Assembly (NCBI GenBank): GCA_015680905.1
Contig: CM027384.1
Span: forward strand, 68,579,001 to 68,643,000
DNA length: 64,000 bases
Origin: Coptis chinensis
Taxonomy: Eukaryota > Streptophyta > Magnoliopsida > Ranunculales > Ranunculaceae
Reading direction: 5' to 3'
The position numbers and the translations under genes are program-made. Under the pieces are notes generated by a model, which had not been told where the DNA came from, ran no database searches, and was given only the letters and a program-made list of their open reading frames with translations. Below, piece after piece: positions 11,661-22,597 of this stretch. Position 1 is the stretch's first letter; each line of letters begins with the position of its first letter.

Positions 11661-12680
11661 ATGGGGGAAAAAATACGAGGTTTTTCCATCTCTCCACCAT
11701 TTTCAGAAGAAGGAAAACAAACATTGAGAGGCAGGGGGGGATGGAGTGAAGGAAGAGCTGAAGTGGGAGATAACATTAACTCCTACTTCCAAGCTCTTTT
11801 CAAATCAGACCAACCCCATCAAAATGAAAGTATTCTCAATTTGTTCACTCCTTGTATCACGAAAAGGGAAAATGAGCTGCTTACTGCCATCCCATCTTCT
11901 GAAGATATTAGGAGAGTTGTCAATAAGATGGGAAGCCTGAAGGCCCCTGGGCCAGATGGGTTCCAAGGGTTTTTTTACCAAAATACTTGGGAGATTGTGG
12001 GAAATAGTATTGTGGCTTTTGTGAAGGATTTCTTCCATAAGGGGGAGCTGAACCCTGTGTTTAATGAAACTTATATTGCTCTCATCCCTAAGATAAATAA
12101 CCCGAAGGCTGTGGCACAATTTAGGCCTATAAGTCTCTGCAACTTTTGTTACAAAGTGGTCTCTAAAATCCTTGCCAATAGACTCAAGCAACATCTAAAT
12201 AAAATCATCTCTCCCTTCCAAGGGGCTTTCATCAAAGGTAGAAATATAGGAGATAACACTGGGTTAGCTTGTGAGCTTTTTCATCACATGAAAAACATGA
12301 AAGATAAAAAACATGGCTGGGTAGCGCTGAAGATGGATATGGCAAAAGCCTATGATAGAGTGGAGTGGTCCCTGGTGGACACCATCTTTGATAGACTGGG
12401 CTTTAGTTAGAAGTGGAGGAATCTTATAAAACAATGCATATCCACTGTTTCTTTTCAAGTGCTTCTTAATGGGAGTCCTCTGAATAAGATAATCCCTGAA
12501 AGGGGCCTCAGACAGGGGGATCCCCTATCCCCATATCTCTTTATCATCATGTCTGAGGCCCTTTCTAGGATGATTGCAAAAGCTGAGGCAGAGGAGAAAG
12601 TCCATGGGATTAAGATCCGGAGGGCTTCTCCTCCCATCTCCCATCTTACGTATCGATGAGATGACCTGATCTGTTTACGA
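11661..12680 (+). pseudogene. LINE ORF2, reverse transcriptase domain
   Basis: RVT_1 motifs are visible in order: KAPGPDGFQGFFYQ, RPISLCNFCYKVVSKILANRL, SPFQGAFIKGRNI, LKMDMAKAYDRVEW (motif A aspartate), then after a stop near 12408 the block GLRQGDPLSPYLFIIMSEAL (motif B). At motif C, where the family has Y/F-A-D-D, the sequence reads Y-R-stop-D-D, with TGA at 12657-12659. The catalytic motif is therefore destroyed. The copy remains close to the functional consensus, suggesting a moderate age. Confidence 0.9.
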
Positions 12681-13639
12681 GAGGAAATCTTGGGGATGGG
12701 GGCATCTTAAAGATATCCTACAAGACTATTGTCTTTGCCACAGTCACCGATAACTTTGACAAATCTAGCATTTTTTCAGAGAAACATCAAGTTTGAAATA
12801 AAATAAAGCTAAAGAAGTTTTGGAAAATGAGGCTTTTGATCCAAAAGACAAATACACGGGTATACCCATCATGCTATCAAAAAAAAAGGTTGAGGATTTT
12901 GACTTTTTTTAGTAGATAAGATCCATAAGAAAATAAAAGGTTGGAAGGCTAAAGTCCTTTCCGCAGTTTGAAGGGCTACCCCGATCCAATCACAGTGGTA
13001 CAAGCTACTCCTCTCATGCTATGTCTACCTATATGCTTCCCATGTCTACTTGCAACAAGATAGATAAAGCATGCAGAGAGTTTTTTCCGGCATGGTGCTG
13101 AAAATTCTAACAATGTCCATACCATTGAGTGGGACAAGTTATGTAAACCCAAACACCCAAGGAGGGTTGGGGTTTAGAAAAAGATGAGGGATATAAATGT
13201 AACAATGCTAGCCAAGCTCCCTTGGAAAGGCACTACTGAGATCTTGAAATGGTTTGGACAAAAACTCTTGCTAGTATCTATAGTAAAAGCTGGATAGGGG
13301 ATGTCAGGAAACCTCCCCGGGTATGCCTCCTACTTTTGGAAAGGAATCCATAATACTTTCAATCTCATAAGTGGAGGGATAGTGCGGGGTATTCCATGAT
13401 GGTACTTCTACCTCTCTTTTAGATGACCCTTGGGTGATCTGCAATGGAAAACCCGGACTCGAGAGAGTTAGGGGTGGAGGATCCTGCACTAGAAGGCCTT
13501 CATGTGGGTGACCTTTTCGGAGGATAGAACTGGATGGGATGAGGCCAAGCTTCAAAGCTTCTTTCGGCCTTCCCTTGTGGCAGAATCAAAGACATAATGA
13601 TCGGACCTCCGGGTCCGGGAAAGGATAGGCTGAAATGGA
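12681..13639 (+). pseudogene. LINE ORF2, degraded segment between RT and zinc-binding domains
   Basis: This part of ORF2 (thumb and connector) keeps scattered words in changing frames, such as GWKAKVLS near 12940 and GNPGLERVRGGG-like text near 13450, but no frame survives longer than a few tens of codons. It lies between clear RT and zf-RVT domains of the same element, so it is assigned by position. Confidence 0.6.
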
Positions 13640-14735
13640 GTGGAGAAAAGGGAGGACCGATTTGTGAAATCTGTATACAAGTACCTAGCCAAAGATAGTG
13701 GTGAAGGACAGAGCTCTAGTTTTAATACTAAAACAGTAAAGCTCCTTTGGAAAACCAAAATATCAGCCAACATTCAGATGTTCTTATGGAAAGCCTATAT
13801 GAATGCCTTACCTATGGGAGATAGGTTGGCTTCTTGGAAGATGGAGGGGGACTTTTCTTGCCCCCTATGCAATACCAGTTTGGAGGCAGAAAACCATCTG
13901 TTTTTTGAATGTGATTGGACCAGAAAGTTGTGGTTCACTTCAAGCTTGGGTTTAAGAATGGAGATTCAGGGCATGAACAACACTAAGGATTGGATCTCCA
14001 AATTCATAAGTTGGAGCAACAATAAGAGCCAACACATAGCTCAAGCAGGAGTTCAAGCTTGTTATCTCCTATACAACATCTGGAAAACTAGGAATGAAGC
14101 CAAATTTGAACAAAGGCTCCCTAATAGAGAAAGACTTCTCAGAAGGAGTGAGGTGGAGGCATGCAACTGCTACAAGGGCTTTGCTACTACCAGAATGCAG
14201 AATGAGAACTCTCTCCCTTTTGAAAACTACTTAAATCAAAACTTTTTTGAGTTTGATTCATTGTTCCCTATTATACCTAATGAGTGCATTAATATAAGAT
14301 ATGATGCTGCCTTTCAGGGTATATCAGGAGAAGCAGTTGTTGGTACTATAGCTTGGGATTCATAAGGAAAGGTAGTAGGGGCAGGTATTAGGAGATTCCG
14401 AGCAAAGTCTGCAGAGGAAGCAGAGATGGTGGCTGCTGAAGTGGCACTAGGACTTGCAAAGTTTCATGGGTGGACTAGCATTGTGTATATAGAAGGGGCT
14501 GCTTAGAAGTCACTAAGGCTCTTAATAGCCGGACATGTTCTTGGAAGTTTGAGAGTTTGAGAGATTATGTAGTAAAGTTAACCTCTAATTTTGCTTTCTG
14601 CAAGTTTAAGTGGATTTCTAGGAGGTCTAATGGAGAGGCACATTTGCTTGCACAATGGGCTTTCCATAAGCAGCAAATGGACCAGCTTCCTATGTGTATC
14701 TTGAAAGACAAGTTAACCCCTATTCTGGTTTGATG
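13640..14735 (+). pseudogene. LINE ORF2, zf-RVT and RNase H (RVT_3) domains
   Basis: The frame at 13640-14365 has the zinc-binding domain of plant non-LTR reverse transcriptases: LLWKTKISANIQMFLWKAY, DFSCPLCNTSLEAENHLFFEC and W-R-LW. It continues into the RNase H start, IRYDAAFQG, where the family has N-DA-; a stop follows at AWDS. The remaining RNase H, GAGIRRFRAKSAEEAEMVAAEVAL and WISRRSNGEAHLLAQWA, is readable to about 14735 with one more stop. The 3' untranslated region is short and ends in the A-rich tail. Confidence 0.85.
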
Positions 14736-14772
14736 GATAAGTAATATATATGGTATTATCAAAAAAAAAAAC

Positions 14773-14787
14773 AACAACAATTTAACT
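14773..14787. repeat. LINE target-site duplication, right copy
   Basis: AACAACAATTTAACT repeats the sequence at 7900-7914 without a mismatch and directly follows the A-rich 3' tail. Confidence 0.85.
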
Positions 14788-16040
14788 CCCATTTTCTTTT
14801 TCTTTTCTATTTTCAAAATAAAAGAACAAAATCCCAACATCCTCATCCTGCTCCAAAAACTAATTTTGAAAATAGAACAAATAAAAATCTCCATAGACTG
14901 AATAGACGGTCTTTGTTTTAAGAGTAAAATTAAAATTATATGTTCTACATAATTTACATAATTCAGAATTTTTTTGAGAAAGGGATCAGATATTTGAACT
15001 ATACTCAAACATCTCTCTCTACTAGATGCCTGCTTTATTATTTGACAACCACGACACCAAGTAATCAACAAATGAACCAAATTGTAATGTTTCGGAATTT
15101 CACCCAAGGGTAATCTAATCATTTTACATTAGCGTTGTTATAGAAAATTACGTGTGGACACTGTATTTATTCTTTTGTGTAATAGTGTTGGACTGGTCTT
15201 GTTAAAACGGTATTTTTTGCATGTGAGGTTGTGTAGTTTAATTTGACACGTATAATCTGCCAAATGTTGTATACAATGGATGCATAGTTATTATTTTGAT
15301 GCATAATTTTATTATTTAAGATTATACAAAATGTTTGATAGATACTTATTCTATTGGCAGGGTTTGGCTAAATTATTTATTTTGTTAGATGTAATATACT
15401 TGGTATTGATAAATATTAGTTTTGATCAATTTATTAAAAAAACAATGCTAGGTGCTATATGGCTTTATATGCTATATGCTATATTGCTTATGAGAGTATG
15501 CTATTTTTTCTAATTGACTTGGTAGCTAGAATTAAATAATTGGGTTAGTGATATGGGCTTTGATGATTTTTTTGACATGAGCTTTGATGGTTATTTAATG
15601 TAGGCCTTGATGGTTATTTTCATCTAGGCTTTGATTGTTATTTTGATGACATGGCCGCTTTAATGGTTAATATTGATATGGGCCTTTGGATAATTTTGTA
15701 TCATGATAGTTGGGCCTATTAATTTGATCCAATGGGTTATTAAAATATTTAACCAAGAATTGGACTTTTGGAGGACCCATCACTCTGAGTCTCTGACACC
15801 TTATGCATGAGCCCATGTGCTTTGGTTTTTGGTTACTGTTGTTTTTTTGGTTTCTAATTTACGATACTGCCACCTACTATCTCATTTTCATTTCCATGAG
15901 ATTCAAATATAGAGGGGGAGGACGACCAGGAGGCAGGAGCTAGGCAATTAATGGTGCACGCCTCTCATTTAATTGATATGCTCTATTAAATTATATGTAA
16001 CAATCATGCGCTCGGGTTTCAATTATATTGTCTAATGACC
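14788..16040. other. Unassigned AT-rich stretch with an imperfect repeat
   Basis: No gene is supported. Around 15550-15700 a ~35-base unit based on GGCTTTGATGGTTATTTT recurs about four times with strong divergence. Frames present, such as 14565-15122 on the minus strand, have no family features and partly read the LINE tail backwards. Confidence 0.35.
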
Positions 16041-16044
16041 TGAT

Positions 16045-16110
16045 CTATATATATATACCCCGTCTTCTCTTCTTTTCTCTTCTTATGGTGCTTTCTCTCT
16101 CTCAAATCTC
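16045..16110 (+). promoter_or_regulatory. Promoter-like TATA box with CT-rich leader
   Basis: TATATATATATACCCC at about 16045-16060 is followed by a strongly CT-rich tract (CTTCTCTTCTTTTCTCTTCT, then TCTCTCTCTCAAATCTCTCG) to about 16120. A TATA box followed by a pyrimidine-rich leader is a common plant promoter layout. No coding sequence can be tied to it, and it could equally be part of an unrecognised LTR. Confidence 0.3.
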
Positions 16111-16199
16111 TCGTTCGCTTCCTCCTAAAAGATAACAGCCAAACAAAACAAAAAAAAAAAAAAAAAACAATGCGGTCCTAATAATAAAGGTGCGTAGTT

Positions 16200-19100
16200 C
16201 AAATAATGATTATGAGTATCTCTATTTCAAAAGGTAAGATATTTCATTTAACCTATTCAAAAATTTCATAGATTGGAAATTACTCATTCGAGGATCTGCA
16301 ACTATTTCGCTACTTTGGCAGGAAGGTTAGTTTCGTTCTACTGGCCTCTAATCATTTATTTGAAGATTTATGATTTTTTTTTAAGAAGCATGAAATATCT
16401 TGATGACTTTTTGTTAGTTTCTAAAATTGGGTTTTGGGATAAAATTTTGCCCTAATATGATGAGTCTTGCCCTTTTAGAAAAAGTTGTATGGAGTTATCA
16501 GCTCGGCCTTTTCTGTGTCAACGGAAGATGAATTGTCCTGTTGACAACAACGTTTTCCACCCTTTGGTATGTCTGGAGAGGGGAAACATTTAGAGTAGAT
16601 ATTGGAGATCAAAGTAAATTATCTCGAAATGCCTGGTGGAGTATATACACAACTATTCTCACATCCAAACACGATAGCAAATTCGAAATCACTCAACTCG
16701 GGCCTTATTTTACCGTGTAGATGGTTGAAATTTAATTGTGAGGGTTGTAGGGAGATGGGAAAGAAGATTCAGATAGTTCTTTTATGATGAATTGTGGTTA
16801 TCATTACAGCTGCAGGTTCAATTGGCTAGGACTCTTACAAATGCAAAACAAAGATTCGAGCGGTTAGAGAGGCCATTAGCTAGGAAAAGGATTGAGAGGT
16901 ACAACTGTACAACCTATCGGATTAAATGCAATGCAGCCACATTAACTGACTTTTGAATCTCGGTCAAGTTCATTACACTTCCATGGCCATTGTTAAAGCT
17001 GGTTACAGTAGTTTTAGATAGGTTTATTGGTCTTAGAGTTATCTCCTGTTAAAAACCCTTAATGACATGCTCACCACGGTGCATATTGTGGTGAATACTG
17101 ATAAGTCTTTTGTTTGGGTTAATAGTCTGTTGTTCTTTGCTTGGTGAGGTCTTTAGCAGACTCAAGGTTTGTGTTGGCTGTATTTTGAACTATGTAATGA
17201 TGTTTTCCTTTTCCTACAACTGAAAAAAACAGTCTAGATGTATGCTTCACTGCCTTCACGCATTAATTTATTTTGGTTTAATCTGGATCATCATTTTGTT
17301 TGTCTAGATGCTTATCAGTACTAAGCGGTTGTCACAACTTATTATAGCCAAACAAGATCACATTATTGATCATGATTGTATGCCATGGTTTCTCAACTCA
17401 ACCTGCCGTAAGACATTCAAGTCACATTCTTAAATCATTATTGTATGTCTTTTGTGTGTGTGTGAGTGTACGTCCGTGTGAGAGATAGCAAATGAGGTGA
17501 AAGGAAGATGATGCCTGGTTGGTCCATCTTGGTCATACAGGTTACAGGTATTATCATAAATATGCGATTTTTTTTCTTTAACCCCAAAAAAAAAAAAAAG
17601 TCAGTGTGCATAGTTAGATTGGAAGTTATCTACGCGTGTGTGTGGCCGTGTGGGTTTGCTTTCTTGAAATAGACATATTTTAACTAGCTTCATAAATTGT
17701 CAGAGCTCTTTATGTCATTGCCAGTGCAAAACACTTCGATCTTATTTGTAAAGTAACAAACTCAACTGCATTTACTAATTATGGAAGTACTTCAATGGTT
17801 AGCTTTTGCCCATTTTCGCAGTGGTCTCCTACTCCACATATGTACCAAAGCTGGCCAACCTGTTATGGAGTCGTTGCCACTTTGTAGCACCCCCAGGTTT
17901 GGTTCCATTATTGTTTTTTCGGACTTTTTGCCTTTGAATTATATAATGAAATATTTTTCAAGTTTTCTATTTGATTTGGCCATTCACTTCTTATTTCTTA
18001 CTTGAAAATTATTTTTTCTGGCCATGGAATATGATTGTTGTTGTCTACGTTCTTGATTTTTGCCCCATACATGCAAAGCCAATTGCTAATCTATAATGAT
18101 GATGCTCGCTAAGCAAGAGGTGTTTTGGTCCTAGCCTCTAGAGATTAGGCCAGTTCCCAAAGACCCGAAGTTCGCCACCTTCAGAGTATCATTGGGTGCA
18201 AGCAAAAAATCATGTTGCTCTATGCCCTATCCAACTCCTCCGAAACAGTTAGTTAAAGTCTTAAAGTATACTTTTTGAATTCTTATGAAAAAGATAACAA
18301 AGGCATCTAATTGAGTTAATCCCCTTCTTCACTATCCATGCAACATTTAGCTATTGAAGGGGTTTCGGTTAGGTTCAATTGAGTTATTTGGTGTTGATTG
18401 GTTTTGAGTTAAAAATCTGTCGAATCAGTTTGTGTTTAGGTTGGTTTTGAATTAGAAGTGAATCGGTTTGTGTTTTGTATAGTTTTGAGTTTAACAGAAC
18501 CTTATATGGAGAATTTTGAAATATTCAGTTAGTCACATATGGCTTACGTAGAATGATTAGCTATCATTATTTCACCGTTGTTAACTATTACCAGTTTGAG
18601 CAACTATCTTGGTGTTGCTCCTTTATTATGTTTCTTTTTTGCTTCGTTTGGTAGTTTTTAATTGAAAACACCAATTTAGTTGTGTAGTTTGAAGCGATCA
18701 ATATCTCTTTTTATTCAGCTTTCATATTATTTATTGTTGCTGCTAAAAGTTCCAGTTAGACGTGTTATTCTATTGATTAACTTCCGGGCATTACTCTGCA
18801 GGGATATTCTCTGAGACTATTCCCAAGTTAAGACGGCGAAATTCTGAGACCCTTCGAGCTCAATATATCAATAGCAAAGAACTCAGGCAGGCTTCTTCAT
18901 CCTCTGTTGTAAAACTGTGCCTTTTGACACTATATTGGAATCTTTGCTGTTAATGTGTTTTCCCCTGAATCAACAGCGCATATAATGTTTTCTTTCACGC
19001 GACATTAAAGAAAACAAATAAGCATATAGTCCGAACATGCATCCCAAAGTCCAGATTTGAGTACTAAAATAAGCATATAGTGTCATATTTTTCACGCTGG

Positions 19101-19610
19101 TGCCCTTTCACCTTATAGTACTATAATTGATTGCCTAAATTGTTCTCTTCATTTCCAGGCTTCAAAGTGGAAATTCTTTCATGCGACATCTTTTGTTTTT
19201 TCCTAAACGAAGAAGTATAGGTATGTTCATGTCGATTTTTTACTATTAAGGAGCAGAACCTACTTAGATACAAATACCATTTGACTTTTGTATTATATAC
19301 CAGCAAACAACAATAGATGCATTCCTCAAATTGTCAATCATGTTTACCCTGACCTGTATCAGAGATATAAGGAACCAAACTACCTCATTGATAAGTGTAA
19401 TTTGGCACCTACAAATGAATGCATAGATAATATAAACTTCTTTGTTCTATTATTTTAATGGGGAACTGCATAACTACTTCGATTCTAAGTTAATTTTTCC
19501 ATTTTTAGAGAACTTTCAAAATCATACCAACACTGCCATGCATTGAGGTTCGGTCGGTTCAAGTGAATGAAGTAAGGAGGCAAGCTCTGACATGCATACA
19601 AGGTGAGTGC
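16200..19610 (+). other. Region of exon-like islands, gene not recognised
   Basis: Short open stretches flanked by splice-like signals occur on the plus strand. One after CTGCAG at ~16815 reads VQLARTLTNAKQRFERLERPL. One after CTGCAG at ~18803 reads IFSETIPKLRRRNSETLRAQ and stays open through ELR, with CAG near its end. One ends near 19601 in LTCIQ before GTGAGT. The two longer islands look like real protein in composition, but I cannot name the family and the intervening sequence has no codon bias. It could be a decayed host gene lying downstream of the promoter-like site at 16045, or unrelated remnants. Confidence 0.25.
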
Positions 19611-19830
19611 AGTACTATCAACACACCAATCAATATAGGAACTATAGCTCTGTATGTAGTTTCTGGTTTAAGTATAGGAGCAGTTCTAAAGGTCAAGTTA
19701 GTGACCTTGGTTGAGTTTCTAGCTATTCTCTATGGACTAATAGTCTAATAACCAATATATAGATTCTTCCCCTATTTGATTTGCTATTATTGTCTCAATT
19801 ATGATATCTGTTTTATGTTCATATTTGCTA

Positions 19831-20995
19831 TTATTGTCTCAATACCGTAAAGTAATCAATAACATCATCCACCATCCCAAACTTTGAAATATAATCATAA
19901 AATGGTTCTTCGAAGGGTGGAAACTCGTGTATCTTCATTTGGCGAAGAAGTTTCAATGCTTCTTTAAGTTTACGTTCTCCTAGTAAGTTCTGTATCAAAT
20001 TCTTGTATGTATCTAACAAAGGTCTCATATTCACCTTCTTCACCGTCTCAAGGACCAAAGAGTAAGCACCATCAACCCTTCCCTTACTACACAAACCATT
20101 TACCAAGACATCCAAAAGATTAGGATCAAAGATCGAAGTTCTTCTCCAACATCTCAAATAAAAACTTTAATGCTTGGTCAATTTCACTGCCAAGCAATGC
20201 CTCTGAATTAATAGGGCCAGTCCGAAATCAAGTACATATCCTTGTGCTTATCTCTCCCCTAACATTTTACAGACTTCCTCCATCCTCCCTGCTTTCTGAG
20301 AACCCAAACACTATGTTGCCGTAAGTGATGTTGTCGGGTCGGTTCAAAACCTGCATTTCTCATGTTGTCCAAAAACTTTTCAGCTTCATCAAATCTACCC
20401 ACAGAGGTCAAAAAGACCTATGGAACCCGTCCATATCTGAGACTTAATGAATGTGCGCCTGTTGCTTCATACTTATTGAAAACTCTAAAGGCCAAATCCA
20501 AATCTGGGGTGTCGGCCAATGAGATTGCACGTAAAAGTGAACCACAATGTAAAACTGAAGGTTTATAAGGGCCATCCATCATTAACTCATAAAGTCCCAC
20601 TGCATCTGTCAACATCATCCTCCTTTGGAAAGTTCTTGAGAGTTTTATATATGTATCACTATCTATATCGTGACCCGTGCTCTTCAATTCCTTGACTACA
20701 TCCCAAAACTCTTTAATTGAATTTTGCTTATCAAGAACCTTTAAAATACCATTATAAGTAACAGCATTAGGTGTATATCCCATGTGCTCCTCCACCCAAC
20801 GGAAAAAGAATAAAGCCTTAAAAGGTTGTCCTCGAAGCGCCGTAAAGATCTCTAATAAGACATTCTCTGATAATTGAACATTCATCTTCCCCAATTTCTT
20901 CTTAACATCGTCATTCCAATCCGATCCTAATACCACATCAACTACACCTCTCACAATGGCATCCAAAGAAATCCTCATCTCCATATAGGCTTCAT
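19831..20995 (-). pseudogene. P-class pentatricopeptide repeat (PPR) protein, broken
   Basis: Read leftwards from 20995 the sequence encodes EAYMEMRISLDAIVRGVV, then FFFRWVEEHMGYTPNAVTYNGIL (PPR helices), KSTGHDIDSDTYIKLSRTFQ and LYELMMDGPYKPSVL, up to a frameshift near 20430. Scraps such as VGRFDEAEKFLDNMRNAGF keep the PPR pattern in other frames across 20160-20420. The C-terminal part at 19831-20157 is again open: DVLVNGLCSKGRVDGAYSLV, TYKNLIQNLLGERKLKEALKLLRQM. Such proteins bind organellar RNA. The wording resembles Arabidopsis BIR6-type (At3g48250) proteins, a judgement from memory. Several indels make it a pseudogene. No introns are evident within it. Confidence 0.8.
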
Positions 20996-21049
20996 CTGCA
21001 CCAACAGTGCCTATGATAGCAGCCATTGTTCCAGCAGTATTTGATATTC
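20996..21049 (-). pseudogene. Exon fragment like a PHT4/ANTR anion transporter
   Basis: Immediately upstream of the PPR sequence and in frame with it, the minus strand encodes GISNTAGTMAAIIGTVGA. This matches the style of a C-terminal membrane segment of plant PHT4 (phosphate/anion transporter, major facilitator) proteins, where NTAGT--AIVGT-GAG is characteristic. It is preceded by a polypyrimidine tract and TTGGCAACAG, a plausible 3' splice site at 21050-21052. The join to the PPR frame is at about 20996-21001. The fragment is short, so the family call is tentative. Confidence 0.45.
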
Positions 21050-21059
21050 CTGTTGCCAA

Positions 21060-22597
21060 TGCAAAAAGGGTGATGAGAGAGAGAGCATCAGTTGAATATC
21101 AAAATAAGATAGAAATTGGTAGTATTACCATGTATAACACCTGAATAAGCAGAGAGATTTCCTGATTACATCGAAAGGAGCAAAAGATCAGAAACGTAAG
21201 AAATAAGGACAGAGAAGAGAAGGTTGTTGATCCCAAGTATTTCAAGAGGGGCAAGAAAAAATCTAATTTTTTTAACCTATTGTTTGCAAAAAAAAAAAGG
21301 TGGGATACGTAGAGATTGAGAGGGAGACGAAAAGAGAAAGGATTAGTGTATTTATGGTAATTTTAGTCTTAATTTATGATTAATAAATATAGGCGTACAA
21401 TTCATATAGTGCGTGCATTTGGTTTTCAACCTGAATTTACACTAAACTCCTTTGTGAGTGTGTTATAATTTAAGAGCATAAATGGAAATAATAGTTGAAC
21501 TGACAGAATAGTCATTTTTAAAGGCATTGAATATTTTATTTTAAAATCTAATCAAGGGTATTTAGTGGTAGATAAAAGGCTGGTCTAATTTAAAAGGCCA
21601 GGTTAATTATAGTGTACTTTACTAATAGATAGATAATATATATATATATATATAATTAATCAACTCGTTTATTAATGGCTTAATTTGTATGCTTTAATTA
21701 GTTAGTATGGGAGTATGACACTTTGATACATAAAAGCCATTGCCCATTGGTATTGTGTTTCATTCATAGCGACAAATCGAAAAACCGGAATTTCGCTCGG
21801 AATTCCGGGTGATGTATCGAAATATGCAAGGTCTTCATTTTCACCGGAAAATTATACATGGCCGGAATTAAAATGTTTTTTATTCATCATATCTTTTATC
21901 ATTTTATGTTCATTTAAACATTAAATAAAAATGAAAATGAAATAAAAGTACATGAGCAATTAATTTTAAACAAATAAATATTCAATGGAATTTTAATTAA
22001 ATTGCAAATCAATTTGAAAAAATACAAATTACCAAGTCAATTTTTTTTCATGTCTTAGACTCTTAGGTCCATTTTTTTCCCCAAGCGACTTCCAAATTTT
22101 TTGAAAATTAGTTTACAACATTTGAAGGCTCAAAGTTAATAAAACGCTCAAAAAATTTCGACATAGTCTCCCTTGTAAATTTCACATTATACTTCATAAA
22201 CTTGTCATAAATTCATACGCGTCATAAACTAACAAACATACAATCATACATATATGCATAGCCACAAAAACTTCTAACATAGTCTACCCTGTAAATTTCA
22301 CGTTACACGCTATAAACCTGTCATAAATTCATACAAAATACTAAATACTAAACTATTTACTATACTAACAAACATATATATCCAAACATACGTAACCTAA
22401 AATACAAAATTACAAAATAACAAAGAAGTCTAAGATATGAAAAATTATTACAACCCAAATGTCTTCAAAAGTCCAAGTCCAAATGTCTCCCAACATCAAT
22501 TAGAAACATAATTCCAAAACCTAAGTCTAAGTTCAAAAGCCTAATTAGAAGCATAAATTAAACTAACACAAATCTCATAATACATAGTTATGCACTT
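21060..22597. other. AT-rich stretch between the PPR pseudogene and the hAT exons
   Basis: It holds a short (TA)n run at about 21640-21657 and a palindromic-looking patch with GGAATTTCG and GGAATTCCGG near 21788-21812. Two related blocks containing ATAGTCTCCCTTGTAAATTT and ATAGTCTACCCTGTAAATTT (about 22162 and 22281) form an imperfect 120-bp direct repeat. I could not identify the hAT 3' terminus here. No gene is supported. Confidence 0.35.

Larger units (their letters stand above)
7915..14772 (+). mobile_element. Full-length, inactive L1-type LINE (6.86 kb)
   Basis: The element runs from just after the left 15-bp duplication to an A-rich tail (14760-14772) followed by the right copy. It has the plant L1 layout: 5' untranslated region with a pyrimidine-rich stretch, ORF1 with a DUF4283 domain, then ORF2 with endonuclease, reverse transcriptase, zinc-binding (zf-RVT) and RNase H domains. 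Stops and frameshifts occur in both ORFs, so it is not autonomous. Not being 5'-truncated is unusual for an old LINE copy. Confidence 0.9.
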
